The notes: generated by a model not told the origin, from the sequence alone. DNA of 64,000 nucleotides from Cryobacterium sp. Y29 (GCF_002929825.1 NZ_PJJN01000034.1:124001-188000), one strand, 5' to 3'. Numbered from the stretch's first letter, positions 16,488 to 26,135 are shown. Numbers and translations: made by a program.

Positions 16488-17956
16488 GACGTGACTCCTT
16501 CGTTGGTCTGCTGCTCGAGCATGCCCACGACTTCGTCGTACTTCGGGCTGTTCATGAAATTGTCGACGGAGACATGCACGGAGTCGGGTGACTTGGCCCG
16601 CGCACGGTCGGTCAGGTCCTGGTGCGTGATCACGAGATCAGCGCTGCCGTCGAGGTTGGCGATGGCCTGGTTGGTCACCGTGATTCCCGCGATGCCAGCC
16701 TTCTTGATCTTGTTGCGCAGCACGGAGGCGCCCATCGCACTCGAGCCCATTCCGGCGTCGCACGCGAACACGATGTTGCGGAGGTCGCGGGTGGGGGCGT
16801 CCGTTGCCGCGGAACCGACGAGGCTGCCGAGCACCGAACTGGATTTGCCCTTGTTGGCCTGGGTCTTCGCCACGGCGGCGGTCAGGTCGAGACCGGCACC
16901 GTCAGCGAGGTCACGGCGACGGCTGGCGCGCAGGATGACGGCGGCGATCAGGAAGGAGACCGCTGCCGCACCGATGACCGACAGGATGACGCCGATGTAA
17001 CTGTCCGGCGAGGTCTGGAAGAGCACGGCGAAGATGCTGCCGGGCGAGGCGGGAGCACGCAGGCCGGTGGCGAACGCCACGTTGATGGCCACACCGGTCA
17101 TACCGCCGCCAATGGCGGCCAGGATGAGAATCGGCTTCATGAGCACATAGGGGAAGTAGATCTCGTGGATGCCGCCGAGGAACTGGATGATGATCGCGCC
17201 GGGCGCGCTGGCTCGGGCGATGCCGGTTCCAAAGATTGTGAAAGCGAGCAGGATTCCCAGTCCGGGACCGGGGTTGGCCTCGAGCAGGAACAGGATCGAT
17301 TTGCCGGTGTCGGATACCTGCTGCACGCCGAGCGGGGTGAGCACGCCATGGTTGATGGCGTTATTGAGGAAGAGCACCTTGCCCGGTTCGATCAGGATGC
17401 TCGCGAGGGGCAGCAATCCGTTGGCGATCAGAAAGTCGACACCGGTTTCGAGCAGTCTGCTCAGCCCGGTCACGAGCGGGGCGATGCCGACGAACGCGCC
17501 GAGGGCGAGGATGGCACCGAGGATTCCTGCCGTGAAGTTATTCACGAGCATCTCGAAGCCGGCCTTGACCTTGCCCTCCCAGATGCTGTCAACCTTCTTG
17601 AGGAGGTAGGCGGCGAGCGGGCCCACGATCATGGCTCCGATGAACATCGGGATGCTGCTGCCGACGATCACACCCATCGTGGCGATCGTGGCGATCACGC
17701 CACCGCGGGTGTCATAGATCATGCGGCCACCCGTGTTGGCGATCAGCAGCGGCAGCATGTAGATGATCATCGGGTCGACGAGGGTTGCAAAGGTCTCGTT
17801 CGGGGTCCATCCGGTGGGGATGAACAGCGCGGTGATCAGTCCCCACGCGATGAAGGCGGGAATGTTGGGCATGACCATTCCGCTGAGGAATGTGCCAAAG
17901 CGCTGCACGTGCACGCGAGTGCCCGTTCGCTTGGTGTCGGCTGACGTCGTCGTCAT
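16484..17956 (-). CDS. mtlA: Mannitol-specific PTS enzyme IICB permease
   Basis: Membrane permease that imports and phosphorylates mannitol. 490 aa. The IIC domain (about 1-345) is strongly hydrophobic, with FLSGMVMPNIPAFIAWGLIT near the start and the family signature GGIHEIYFPYVLMKP at about 270. After a linker, the IIB domain (about 390-490) carries the P-loop VFACDAGMGSSAMGASVLR with phosphocysteine at about residue 399. There is no fused IIA, which is supplied by the next gene. The ATG lies 1 base after the ptsI stop, so it is coupled to ptsI. Confidence 0.97.
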   Translation of the reverse strand: MTTTSADTKRTGTRVHVQRFGTFLSGMVMPNIPAFIAWGLITALFIPTGWTPNETFATLVDPMIIYMLPLLIANTGGRMIYDTRGGVIATIATMGVIVGSSIPMFIGAMIVGPLAAYLLKKVDSIWEGKVKAGFEMLVNNFTAGILGAILALGAFVGIAPLVTGLSRLLETGVDFLIANGLLPLASILIEPGKVLFLNNAINHGVLTPLGVQQVSDTGKSILFLLEANPGPGLGILLAFTIFGTGIARASAPGAIIIQFLGGIHEIYFPYVLMKPILILAAIGGGMTGVAINVAFATGLRAPASPGSIFAVLFQTSPDSYIGVILSVIGAAAVSFLIAAVILRASRRRDLADGAGLDLTAAVAKTQANKGKSSSVLGSLVGSAATDAPTRDLRNIVFACDAGMGSSAMGASVLRNKIKKAGIAGITVTNQAIANLDGSADLVITHQDLTDRARAKSPDSVHVSVDNFMNSPKYDEVVGMLEQQTNEGVTS

Positions 17957-17957
17957 T

Positions 17958-19667
17958 TCAGTACCTTTCTAAGGTGTGCTGCACGGGAAGGTTCAAACGA
18001 GAAGATGAATCAAGAAATGTGGCGGCCTGGGTCGTGACCACTTCGCGAGCGGATGCCGCATCCTCGGCTGCGAGGGCAAGCTCGGCCAACAGCCGGGCCT
18101 GCTCACTGGTGAAGTCCGCCAGGACCGCTCGCACGTCGGCGAGGGCCGAGGCCGACATCGAAAGGCTCGTTGCGCCGAGGCCGACGAGCACCACGGCAAG
18201 GAGCGGATCCGCGGCAGCCTCACCGCACACGCCGACGGGCTTGCCGAGCGCAGCACCGGCGGCCCCGACCTCGGCCACCAGGCGCAATACAGCAGGGTTC
18301 CACGGGTCTTGAAAAGCGGCCACGGAGCCGAGCAGGCGGTCGGCCGCGAGCGTGTATTGGGTGAGGTCGTTCGTGCCGATCGAGGCGAAGTCGGCATGCT
18401 GCAGAATACGATCGGCGAGAAGGGCGGCGGCGGGGATCTCGATCATCACCCCGGCAGTCCTGAGTCCGAGCTCGCGCGCGAGTGCCACGAAGTAGCGGGT
18501 CTCCTCCACTGTGGCGACCATCGGGGCCATCACCCACAGGTCAGCGTCGGTGGCGGCGTCCGCCTGGGCGAGCGCTTCCAGTTGGTCGCGCAGGATCTGC
18601 TCGGATGCACGCAGCGCGCGCAGTCCCCGCAGGCCGAGGGCCGGGTTTTCTTCGCGGGCGTCGTTGAGGAAGGCCAGCGGCTTGTCCGCCCCGGCATCCA
18701 GCGCCCGCACGACGACCTTCTTGCCGGGGAAGGCGCGCAGCATCCGCTCGTATTCGGCGCGCTGCTCGGCCACGGTCGGCGCAGTGACGGCGTCGAGAAA
18801 CAAGAACTCGGTGCGGAACAGGCCAACGCCCTCCGCGCCGAGGGCGAGCGCCGAAGCCGCTCCGTCGGCCGAACCGAGGTTCGACAGTAACGGAATGGGG
18901 GTGCCGTCCGCGAGGCGGCCCGGTGACAGCGGCGCGAGCGCGCGGGCTGCCCGGGCGGCCTCACGTGCGTGCGCCTCTAAAAGTTGCTCGGCACTGGGTG
19001 AGGTGATCACCAGGTTGTTCGCGGCGTCGAGAATGACCTCATCGCCATCGGTGAGGTCCGCCGCACCATTCGTGCGCACGATGGCCACAATGGATTTCTC
19101 GCGGGCCAGAATCGCGGTGTGCGAGGTAGGACCCCCGTCGAGGGTGATGAGACCGAGCACCTGGCGGAGGTCGAGGGTGGCGGTGTCGGCCGGAGCCAGG
19201 TCGCGAGCCACGAGAATGAACGGATGTGCCCGGTCGGGCACCCCGGGCGCCGAGACTCCGAGGAGACGCGCGACGACTCGCTGCGAGACGTCGTCGAGGT
19301 CGCCCGCTCGCTCGGCCAGGTAACCGCCGAGCCCGGTCAGCATGTCACGGAAGGCCGCGAAGGCTTCGAAGACCGCTCGCTCGGCAGTCGCGCCGGCGGC
19401 GAGCCGCAGCGTGACGTCGTCAACGAGGCTGGGGTCTTCGGCCATCATGGACTGGGCCTCGAGCACCTCGCCGGCCACTCCGCCGGCCCGCGCTGCGCGG
19501 GCGAGGAGGTCGGCGGCAACGGCGCCGAGAGCCTCGGCGACCCGGTCGCCCTCTTCCGCCGGGGTCAGCGCGCTGGGCGCGGCGACGGGGTCGGGCAGCG
19601 GGTCGGGCATGCGCACGACACGGCCCACAACGACACCCTGGCCGATTCCGATTCCCTGCAGTTCCAT
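17958..19667 (-). CDS. ptsI: PTS enzyme I (phosphoenolpyruvate-protein phosphotransferase)
   Basis: First enzyme of the sugar phosphotransferase relay, moving phosphate from PEP to HPr. 569 aa, normal length. The swivelling histidine domain has active His183 in TLDGGPTSHTAILAREKS. The PEP-binding barrel has GVGLFRTEFLFLD, ARALDAGADKPL-type text (VVRALDAGADKPLAFL), IGTNDLTQYTLAADR and the catalytic Cys region GVCGEAAADP. ATG at 19667, 9 bases after ptsH. A general PTS gene inside a sugar-specific operon means its expression may rise with mannitol. Confidence 0.97.
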   Translation of the reverse strand: MELQGIGIGQGVVVGRVVRMPDPLPDPVAAPSALTPAEEGDRVAEALGAVAADLLARAARAGGVAGEVLEAQSMMAEDPSLVDDVTLRLAAGATAERAVFEAFAAFRDMLTGLGGYLAERAGDLDDVSQRVVARLLGVSAPGVPDRAHPFILVARDLAPADTATLDLRQVLGLITLDGGPTSHTAILAREKSIVAIVRTNGAADLTDGDEVILDAANNLVITSPSAEQLLEAHAREAARAARALAPLSPGRLADGTPIPLLSNLGSADGAASALALGAEGVGLFRTEFLFLDAVTAPTVAEQRAEYERMLRAFPGKKVVVRALDAGADKPLAFLNDAREENPALGLRGLRALRASEQILRDQLEALAQADAATDADLWVMAPMVATVEETRYFVALARELGLRTAGVMIEIPAAALLADRILQHADFASIGTNDLTQYTLAADRLLGSVAAFQDPWNPAVLRLVAEVGAAGAALGKPVGVCGEAAADPLLAVVLVGLGATSLSMSASALADVRAVLADFTSEQARLLAELALAAEDAASAREVVTTQAATFLDSSSRLNLPVQHTLERY

Positions 19668-19676
19668 GCGGAGCCC

Positions 19677-19943
19677 CTAAGCGTCGTGGTCGACGAGCAG
19701 CAGCCGGGCCAGCTCGTCGAGGGTAGTCTCGGCCGTGTCACCGTCGGCCGCAAGGGTGACCTCGTCGCCGTGGCCGATGCCGAGGGAGATGACACCGAGG
19801 ATGCTCGCGGCGTTCACGGTCTTGCCGCCGGTCTTGGTGAGCGTGACGGGAATACCCGCGGCCGCGGCGGCCTGGCTGAAAAGTTTCGCCGGGCGGGCGT
19901 GCAGTCCGTTGGTCGAGCCGATGAGAACCGTTCGTTCGAGCAT
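19677..19943 (-). CDS. ptsH: Phosphocarrier protein HPr
   Basis: Small phosphocarrier between enzyme I and the EIIA proteins. 88 aa. Active His15 lies in STNGLHARPAKLF, and the regulatory-serine region NAASILGVISLGIGHGDEV is present with Ser47. ATG at 19943 with AAGGTA upstream; the frame stays open further but without similarity. It lies between the stand-alone IIB gene (53 bases) and ptsI (9 bases). Confidence 0.96.
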   Translation of the reverse strand: MLERTVLIGSTNGLHARPAKLFSQAAAAAGIPVTLTKTGGKTVNAASILGVISLGIGHGDEVTLAADGDTAETTLDELARLLLVDHDA

Positions 19944-19996
19944 TGCGGTACCTTTCGTTGCGTCTGAGTTGTGCAGCAGGTGTTGGTTTGCCCGAG

Positions 19997-20308
19997 TCAT
20001 GAACGGGTGCCATCCATCACGAGGACCAGGTCGAGGGCCTCTTCGCCATCGCGGGCGGTGAAGACCGTCGTGGACATCAGGCTGGCCTGCACGCCGGCTG
20101 CTGCGGCCTGCAGCTGGATCCGGGCGAACAGCGCTTCCAGATGCGGACCCACGAGAAGCACATCGATGACCGGCAGCATGCTCGCCAGATCTGATTCGCT
20201 TCCGGCGGTCACCTGAGCCGCAATGCCCCGGGCCGCCGCGCTCTTGCGCAGCCGCAGCGCCACGAATGTGCTGGACGCACCGGCGCCACACACAATATGA
20301 ATCCTCAT
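19997..20308 (-). CDS. Stand-alone PTS IIB-like protein
   Basis: 103 aa, similar to lactose/cellobiose- or mannitol-type IIB domains: a P-loop VCGAGASSTFVALRLRK with potential phosphocysteine Cys7, then the alternating beta-alpha pattern ending in VLLVGPHLEALFARIQ. It has no neighbouring IIC of its own. The mannitol permease downstream already has a IIB domain, so this one may serve another permease or have a signalling role towards the divergent PRD regulator. First gene of the PTS operon; the 170-base gap to the divergent regulator (20309-20478) must hold both promoters. An inverted repeat TTTCC...GGAAA near 20387-20405 is a possible operator. Confidence 0.8.
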   Translation of the reverse strand: MRIHIVCGAGASSTFVALRLRKSAAARGIAAQVTAGSESDLASMLPVIDVLLVGPHLEALFARIQLQAAAAGVQASLMSTTVFTARDGEEALDLVLVMDGTRS

Positions 20309-20478
20309 CGATTCACCCTTTCGTCGTCGACACCAACACGCTCAGTAAAGTCTGCCGGGCACCTCGTCCGGGGGCCACCAGACGCATTTCCGCACCCCCG
20401 GAAAAGCTCGGGTTCGGCGGATAAGATCAACGGGATGGGACCGCGCACGACACAGAACACGGCACAGAACAAGGCACA

Positions 20479-22392
20479 ATGAGCGACAAGCAATCGAGGA
20501 TGCTCGACTATCTCTTCCGCTCCCCGGACTGGGTCACAGCGGGTGAACTGGGCGAACACCTCGGCGTGACTGCGCGCACGGTGCGCAGCTACGTCACGAG
20601 CGTGAAGACGGCGGCAGATCCGCTCGAGGTGATCGAGTCGGGGCCGGCCGGCTACCGCGTCAACCGTGAGGCCTACACGGCATTCCGTGCAGTACCGCCG
20701 GGACGGCGCCCAGAGAACGACACTCCGCAGCTCCGCCTGTACCAGCTGGTTCGTCGCGTCATCGATTCGGCAGAAGGCCTCGATGTCTATGAGCTCGCGG
20801 CCGACACCTTCGTGAGTGACTCCACCGTCGAGGCCGATCTGTCCCGAGTGCGCGCACTGCTGCCAGGCACGGGACTCTCCCTGGCTCGCCACGGTAGTAG
20901 GGTGACCCTTCTCGGATCCGAAACCGACCGGCGCCGGCTGATCAGCCGGATGTTCCGTGAGGAGTTCGCCCGCGGTTTTCTCGAACTCGCGGCGATCCAG
21001 AAGGAATTCGCATCCGACAGCCTCGGTGCGTTCAAGACCGACCTGATCGCCATGCTCGACGCCCAGGGTTATTTCGTGAATGAGTACGGCACCAACAATG
21101 TTCTGCTGCACGTGGCCATCGCCGTGGACAGGGTGAGCAAGCGCGCCGCTGCCCGGGCCGACGACGCACCAGCCGTCGGCGCACACCTCACGGTCGCGTT
21201 GGCCAGTCTCATCGACACCCATTTCGACGTCGTGCTGGATGTCACCGACCTCGCCTATCTCGTGCTCCTTCTCCAGACCCGGGTGGTGACGCCCGGACAC
21301 GACGAGACCACCGACGCGATCAGCGCAACCGTCGCCCGCGCCGGGGACCTCGAGGTTGTGCGACGCATCGTGGCCCAGGCCAGCGAGGAGTACCTTGTCG
21401 ACCTGGCCGACGAGGATTTCATCACCCGCCTCACGCTGCACGTGCGCAACCTCATCGACCGCGCCCAGGTGCGGGATTACTCACGGAACCCGCTCACCCG
21501 CTCGATCAAGACCGCCTATCCGATGATCTACGAACTCGCTGTGTTCATCGCGAGCGAACTGCAGCGCCAGGAGCAGATCCACATCAACGATGACGAGATC
21601 GCCTACATCGCGATGCACGTGGGGTCATACTTGGAACAGCATTCGCCATCCGAGCAACTCGTCTCCTGCGTGATCGTCTGCCCCAATTACTACACGATGC
21701 ACGTGCAGTTGCGTCAGCGCATCGAACGGGTTCTCGGTGATGACTTGATTATCGTGGACCAGATCACGCGCAGTGACGTGCCGTGGGCAGACCTTCGCGC
21801 CGACCTCGTGCTCACCACGATCGAGCCGCCTGTTCCGGCCGACGGCGTGATCGTCATCCAGCCGTTCCTCACGGAACGCGACGTGCACCGAATCCGCGAG
21901 GCGGCCATCCGTGTGCGCCGGGTTCGTCGGCGCTCGCACATCAAGAATGACCTGCTGCAGTTTTTCGACGAGTCCCTCTACCTGCGTAACTTCACCGCCC
22001 CCGACGAGGAGGCGATGATCCGCGAGCTCGGCGGTCGCATGGTCGCGCGCGGACTCATCGACCCGAGCTACGTCGACGGCGCAATCGAGCGCGAGCGGCT
22101 ATCGTCGACCGCGTTCACCGACCACCTCGCCGTTCCCCACGCCATGGCCATGACCGCGCAGCAGACGTCCATTGCCATCGCGGTCAACGACTCCCCCATG
22201 CCGTGGGGTGACAGCCGTGTCAACGTTGTGGCCCTGATCGCGTTCAGCGCTGCCGGGCGGGCGTCGTTCCAGTCCGTCTTCGACCAGTTCGTCGAGGTCT
22301 TCACCGAGCGTGCCGATGTGCAGCGTCTCATCAAACGCTCGGTGGACTTCCCGTCTTTCATCGACGAGCTCGTGCACCTCATCGACCAATAG
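20479..22392 (+). CDS. mtlR: MtlR/BglG-family PRD transcriptional regulator with EIIB-like and EIIA domains
   Basis: PTS-controlled activator, probably of the divergent mannitol operon. 637 aa. Domain order: N-terminal helix-turn-helix (LGEHLGVTARTVRSYVTSV, about 20-45), a second helix-turn-helix-like segment at about 85-140, two PRD domains (about 190-400, with candidate histidines in LIDTHFDVVLDV and IAYIAMHVGSYLE), a Gat-type IIB-like domain with Cys in VIVCPNYYTMHVQ (about 400-490), and a C-terminal EIIA domain with the phosphohistidine in HLAVPHAMAMTAQ. This is the MtlR layout, where phosphorylation by HPr and EII proteins sets activity. ATG with AAGG upstream. Its stop is 3 bases from the converging map gene. 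Confidence 0.92.
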   Translation: MSDKQSRMLDYLFRSPDWVTAGELGEHLGVTARTVRSYVTSVKTAADPLEVIESGPAGYRVNREAYTAFRAVPPGRRPENDTPQLRLYQLVRRVIDSAEGLDVYELAADTFVSDSTVEADLSRVRALLPGTGLSLARHGSRVTLLGSETDRRRLISRMFREEFARGFLELAAIQKEFASDSLGAFKTDLIAMLDAQGYFVNEYGTNNVLLHVAIAVDRVSKRAAARADDAPAVGAHLTVALASLIDTHFDVVLDVTDLAYLVLLLQTRVVTPGHDETTDAISATVARAGDLEVVRRIVAQASEEYLVDLADEDFITRLTLHVRNLIDRAQVRDYSRNPLTRSIKTAYPMIYELAVFIASELQRQEQIHINDDEIAYIAMHVGSYLEQHSPSEQLVSCVIVCPNYYTMHVQLRQRIERVLGDDLIIVDQITRSDVPWADLRADLVLTTIEPPVPADGVIVIQPFLTERDVHRIREAAIRVRRVRRRSHIKNDLLQFFDESLYLRNFTAPDEEAMIRELGGRMVARGLIDPSYVDGAIERERLSSTAFTDHLAVPHAMAMTAQQTSIAIAVNDSPMPWGDSRVNVVALIAFSAAGRASFQSVFDQFVEVFTERADVQRLIKRSVDFPSFIDELVHLIDQ

Positions 22393-22395
22393 ACC

Positions 22396-23226
22396 CTAGG
22401 CGATCGGAACGGGAACGATGCCGAACGGGGCGAGGCCGGCGGCTCCGCCGTCTTCAGCGGTCAGTACCCAGATGCCGTCCTTGTGTACAGCGATGCTGTG
22501 TTCCCAGTGCGCGGCGGCCAAGCCGTCGCTCGTGGCGACGGTCCAGTCGTCTTCGCGGGTGTAGGTATCGATCGAACCGAGCACGACCATCGGCTCGATG
22601 GCGACGACCAGGCCCGGCTTCACGTCTGGGCCCTTCTGGCGCACGCGGTAGTTGAACACCGGCGGGGCCTCGTGCATGGAGCGGCCGATGCCGTGGCCGA
22701 CGTAGTCGGTGAGGATCCCGTAGGTGCCCTGCGATTCCACATAGTCTTCAATGGCATCACCCACCTCGTTCAGGTGCCGGGCGGTGTGCAATCGGGCGAT
22801 GCCGTGCCAGAGGGACTGCTCGGTCACGTCGGACAGCTTCTCGCGTTCGGCCACGACCTCGGGCCGTGATGCGTCGGGCAGTACGAAGGTGAACGCGGCG
22901 TCGCCGTTCCAGCCCTCGATGATCGCGCCGCTGTCGATCGAGACGATGTCGCCGGCTTCGAGTCGGCGTGCGGACGGGATGCCGTGCACCACGTCATCGT
23001 TCACCGACGCACACACCGTGTGGTGGTAGCCCTCTTCGAGCTTGAAGTTGGGCTTGCCGCCCAGCGCCAGGATCGCGGCCTCGGCCGCGGCGTCGATGTC
23101 AAGAGTGGTAGCGCCGACGACCATGGCCGCGCGGGCAGCCCGAAGCGATGCCGCGGTGGCCAAACCGGGCGCGACCATGAGGCGCAGCTGGGCCGGATTC
23201 TTATAGATGGAACGACGAAAACTCAC
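22396..23226 (-). CDS. map: Type I methionine aminopeptidase
   Basis: Removes the initiator methionine from new proteins. I choose GTG at 23226 (276 aa), because VSFRRSIYKNPAQLRLM resembles actinobacterial starts and an AGGAAA Shine-Dalgarno precedes it; the frame continues 20 codons further. Metal ligands of the pita-bread fold are visible: Asp in SIDSGAIIEGWNGDAAF (two), His in YVGHGIGRSMHE, Glu in VVAIEPMV and Glu in AAHWEHSIAV. It follows adk by 124 bases with a hairpin between. In many actinobacteria infA comes next; here the mannitol PTS locus does. Confidence 0.96.
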   Translation of the reverse strand: MSFRRSIYKNPAQLRLMVAPGLATAASLRAARAAMVVGATTLDIDAAAEAAILALGGKPNFKLEEGYHHTVCASVNDDVVHGIPSARRLEAGDIVSIDSGAIIEGWNGDAAFTFVLPDASRPEVVAEREKLSDVTEQSLWHGIARLHTARHLNEVGDAIEDYVESQGTYGILTDYVGHGIGRSMHEAPPVFNYRVRQKGPDVKPGLVVAIEPMVVLGSIDTYTREDDWTVATSDGLAAAHWEHSIAVHKDGIWVLTAEDGGAAGLAPFGIVPVPIA

Positions 23227-23294
23227 TGATTTCCTACAAACTAGCTCCGAACACGGGAGCGATATTTTATGTACCTGGCTGTTCACATGATGAT

Positions 23295-23318
23295 GGGCCG
23301 GGCCGTGAGGCCCGGCCC
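23295..23318. other. Hairpin between adk and map
   Basis: A perfect 10-base stem GGGCCGGGCC with loop GTGA. On the minus strand a run of eight T lies before the stem, not after it, so it does not look like an intrinsic terminator for adk. It may be an mRNA stability or processing element. Confidence 0.6.
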
Positions 23319-23350
23319 AAACGGCTAAACCGGCTGAAAAAAAACTTAGT

Positions 23351-23947
23351 TCAGGTCGTGGTGGCGCTGGCGCACAGGCCGCGTTCGGTCAGCGCGGCAA
23401 GAATGCGTTCGGTGACCTCTTCGACGGCGCCGAGGCCGTCGATGGTGACCACTAGGCCGCGGGCGCTGTACACGTCAATCAGCGGAGCGGTCTGCTCGGT
23501 GTAGACGTCGAGCCGGTGACGGATGACGTCGGCCGTGTCGTCCGCGCGGCCTTGCTCGACAGCACGCTTGAGCAGCCGGGCGACAACTTCGTCGGTGTCG
23601 GCCGTGATCAGCACGACGACATCCAACTGGGTGCCCTCGGCAACGAGGAGCCGGTCGAGCTCAGCGACCTGATCGGTCGTACGCGGGTATCCGTCGAGGA
23701 GAAAGCCGCCGGCAGCATCCGCTTCTTTCAATCGGTCTGCAACGATCGCGTTGGTGAGGGTGTCTGGCACGTAGGCGCCAGCATCCATGAACGACTTGAC
23801 CTCGAGCCCGAGCTCGGTTTTGTTGGTCACGTTGTAGCGAAAGATGTCGCCGGTGGAGATGGCGGGAACTTCGCAGGCCAGCGCCAGGCGCTCGGCCTGC
23901 GTGCCCTTGCCCGCACCGGGCGGGCCGATCAACAGTAAACGCGTCAT
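23351..23947 (-). CDS. adk: Adenylate kinase
   Basis: Interconverts AMP, ADP and ATP. 198 aa, the short form without a zinc-binding lid; the lid region around [21 protein letters not shown] is brief. P-loop [13 protein letters not shown] at residues 5-17, the AMP-binding ISTGDIFR and [16 protein letters not shown] at 23947 overlaps the secY stop by 4 bases (ATGA), the coupling usual for secY-adk. Confidence 0.98.
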   Translation of the reverse strand: MTRLLLIGPPGAGKGTQAERLALACEVPAISTGDIFRYNVTNKTELGLEVKSFMDAGAYVPDTLTNAIVADRLKEADAAGGFLLDGYPRTTDQVAELDRLLVAEGTQLDVVVLITADTDEVVARLLKRAVEQGRADDTADVIRHRLDVYTEQTAPLIDVYSARGLVVTIDGLGAVEEVTERILAALTERGLCASATTT

Positions 23948-25266
23948 TTAAGAAGTCCCTCGTAGTGTCGCTGCTGTAGTTGCGAGTCGATCTGCTTGAC
24001 CGTCTCGAGCCCCACGCCGACGATAATCAGAATGCTCGCGCCACCGAACGGGAAGTTCTGGTCGGCCCCGACAACCGAGAATGCGATCAGCGGAATCAGA
24101 GCGATCAGGCCCAGGTAGATCGAGCCGGGAAGAGTGATGCGCGTCAGCACGAAGTCGAGGTACTCGGCGGTCGGTCGGCCAGCCCGAATGCCGGGAATGA
24201 ACCCGCCATACTTCTTCATGTTGTCGGCGACTTCTTCGGGGTTGAACGTGATAGCGACGTAGAAATAGGTGAAGCCGATGATGAGCAGGAAATACATTGC
24301 CATGTACAGCGGCTGGTCGCCACCGGTGAGGTTCTGCGAGATCCACACCACCCAGGCGGGGGCTTCGGTGCCTGCTGCCGGTTGGTTGAACTGCGCCAGC
24401 AGGGCCGGCAAATACAGCAGCGAGGAGGCGAAGATCACTGGAATCACACCGGCCATGTTGACCTTGATCGGAATGTAGGTGTTGTTGCCGCCGTAGGTGC
24501 GGCGGCCGACCATGCGTTTGGCGTACTGCACGGGAATTCTTCGTTGCGACTGCTCCACGAAGACGACGCCGGCGACCACCAGAATGCCCACGATCAGCAC
24601 GATGATGAGGGTATCTGGTCCCTGCTGGCTGCCGATAGCGCTCAGCGAGCCGGGAAACAGTGCCGCGATCGAGATGAAAATCATGAGCGACATGCCGTTA
24701 CCGACGCCGCGCTCGGTGACGAGCTCACCCATCCACATGATGACGCCGGTGCCGGCGGTCATTGTGATGACCATGAGCATGATGGCGTACCAGGCGTCGT
24801 TGGTGATCAGCTGCGTGCATTCGGTGCTGGCGGATGTACCGAACAGGGCGCCGCTGCGGGCCACGGTGATCAGTGTGGTCGACTGCAGAATGCCCAGGGC
24901 GATGGTCAGGTAGCGGGTGTACTGGGTCAAGGTGCTCTGGCCCGATGCACCTTCTTTGTGCAGGGTGTCAAAGTGCGGAATGACCACGCGCAGCAACTGC
25001 ACGATGATCGAGGCCGTGATGTACGGCATGATTCCGAGTGCGAAGACACTCAGCTGGAGCAGGGCGCCACCGCTGAAGAGGTTGACGAGCTCGTAGAGGC
25101 CGCTCGTGCCCTGGTTGGCAGCGAGACACAATTGCACGTTGGCGAAGTCCACGAATGGGGTCGGAACGAACGAGCCCAAACGGAACAGAGCAATGATGCC
25201 CAGGGTGAAGCCGATCTTCTTACGAAGGTCGGGTGTGCGGAAAATCCGCGCAATGGCGCTGAACAA
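23944..25266 (-). CDS. secY: Preprotein translocase subunit SecY
   Basis: Central channel of the Sec translocon. 440 aa with ten hydrophobic segments. The N-terminus is [20 protein letters not shown], and conserved loops include [30 protein letters not shown] and [20 protein letters not shown]. The start codon is TTG (25264-25266), supported by a strong GGAGG Shine-Dalgarno five bases upstream. It is separated from rplO by 144 bases that contain an inverted repeat. Confidence 0.97.
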   Translation of the reverse strand: MFSAIARIFRTPDLRKKIGFTLGIIALFRLGSFVPTPFVDFANVQLCLAANQGTSGLYELVNLFSGGALLQLSVFALGIMPYITASIIVQLLRVVIPHFDTLHKEGASGQSTLTQYTRYLTIALGILQSTTLITVARSGALFGTSASTECTQLITNDAWYAIMLMVITMTAGTGVIMWMGELVTERGVGNGMSLMIFISIAALFPGSLSAIGSQQGPDTLIIVLIVGILVVAGVVFVEQSQRRIPVQYAKRMVGRRTYGGNNTYIPIKVNMAGVIPVIFASSLLYLPALLAQFNQPAAGTEAPAWVVWISQNLTGGDQPLYMAMYFLLIIGFTYFYVAITFNPEEVADNMKKYGGFIPGIRAGRPTAEYLDFVLTRITLPGSIYLGLIALIPLIAFSVVGADQNFPFGGASILIIVGVGLETVKQIDSQLQQRHYEGLLK

Positions 25267-25336
25267 GAAGGCCTCCAGATTTTTACGCAGATCGACAGTG
25301 CAGATCGATATAGAGCGGCAACTCGACTTAAAACGA

Positions 25337-25394
25337 TCGAGCTTGTCGAATCACACCAAACGATTGACTCGATTGACGGATTCGACAAGCTCGA
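25337..25394. repeat. Inverted repeat in the rplO-secY gap
   Basis: A perfect 16-base inverted repeat: TCGAGCTTGTCGAATC at 25337-25352 and its complement at 25379-25394, with a 26-base spacer that carries a related GATTGACTCGATTGAC motif. It resembles the TTCGACAAGCTC-type intergenic palindromes I recall as abundant in Microbacteriaceae and Micrococcaceae. There is no T-run, so it is probably not a terminator. Confidence 0.75.
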
Positions 25395-25410
25395 CTGAGC
25401 ATCTACGGAC

Positions 25411-25953
25411 TTACTTTACAGATCCACCCGCGGCAACAATTTTCTGCTCAGCTGAAGCAGAGACCTTGTCGACCGTCACGTTCAGCTTAACGGTAATTTC
25501 ACCGGTTCCCAGAACCTTGACTTTTTCATTGTCACGAACCGCGCCCTTGGCGATCAGGCTGGCGATGGTGACATCGCCGCCGTCTGGGTAGAGCACTTCG
25601 AGCTTTTCCAGGTTGACAACCTGGTACTCGACGCGGAACGGGTTCTTGAATCCACGCAGTTTCGGGGTGCGCATGTGCAGAGGCATCTGCCCACCCTCGA
25701 AGCCAACGCGCACGCTGTAGCGTGCCTTCGTGCCTTTGGTGCCTCGACCCGCGGTCTTACCCTTGGATCCTTCACCACGGCCAACGCGCTGGCGGGCCTT
25801 CTTCGCTCCGGGCGCCGGGCGAAGGTGGTGTACCTTCAGCACGTGCTCGCGGGGCTCAGTCGGCTCCGCTGCAACAGCGGCCTTCTTGGGTGCAGCGGCC
25901 TTTTTTGTGGCAGGCTTGGCGGCTACTTTGGTAGCTTCCTTCTCGTCAGCCAT
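25411..25953 (-). CDS. rplO: 50S ribosomal protein L15
   Basis: Central large-subunit assembly protein. 180 aa because of an N-terminal extension of about 38 residues rich in Ala and Lys ([19 protein letters not shown]) before the family start [20 protein letters not shown]. The glycine-rich core [19 protein letters not shown] and the C-terminal [20 protein letters not shown] are intact. ATG at 25953, overlapping the rpmD stop by 1 base. The extension matches the low-complexity tails on S5, S3, L29 and L17 in this window. Confidence 0.97.
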   Translation of the reverse strand: MADEKEATKVAAKPATKKAAAPKKAAVAAEPTEPREHVLKVHHLRPAPGAKKARQRVGRGEGSKGKTAGRGTKGTKARYSVRVGFEGGQMPLHMRTPKLRGFKNPFRVEYQVVNLEKLEVLYPDGGDVTIASLIAKGAVRDNEKVKVLGTGEITVKLNVTVDKVSASAEQKIVAAGGSVK

Positions 25954-26135
25954 TAGTCAATCTCCTCGACCTTTACGAGGTGAGCGACGGTGTTGACGTA
26001 GCCACGGTTCTGCGAGTTGTCCTCGCGGATTGTGACGGCGCCAATACGTCGCAGACCCAGGCTGCGAAGAGTGTCGCGCTGGTTCTGCTTCTCACTAATT
26101 TTGGACTTGATCTGTGTGATCTTCAGCTGGGCCAT
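25953..26135 (-). CDS. rpmD: 50S ribosomal protein L30
   Basis: Small large-subunit protein of 60 aa, standard size. It reads [20 protein letters not shown] and continues [16 protein letters not shown], the family core. It overlaps both rpsE (1 base) and rplO (1 base), so the spc genes are tightly coupled here. Confidence 0.97.
   Translation of the reverse strand: MAQLKITQIKSKISEKQNQRDTLRSLGLRRIGAVTIREDNSQNRGYVNTVAHLVKVEEID

Noticed and set aside
23295-23318. Hairpin after adk as an intrinsic terminator
   Set aside because: The T-run lies before the stem on the transcribed strand, so it does not fit the terminator pattern.
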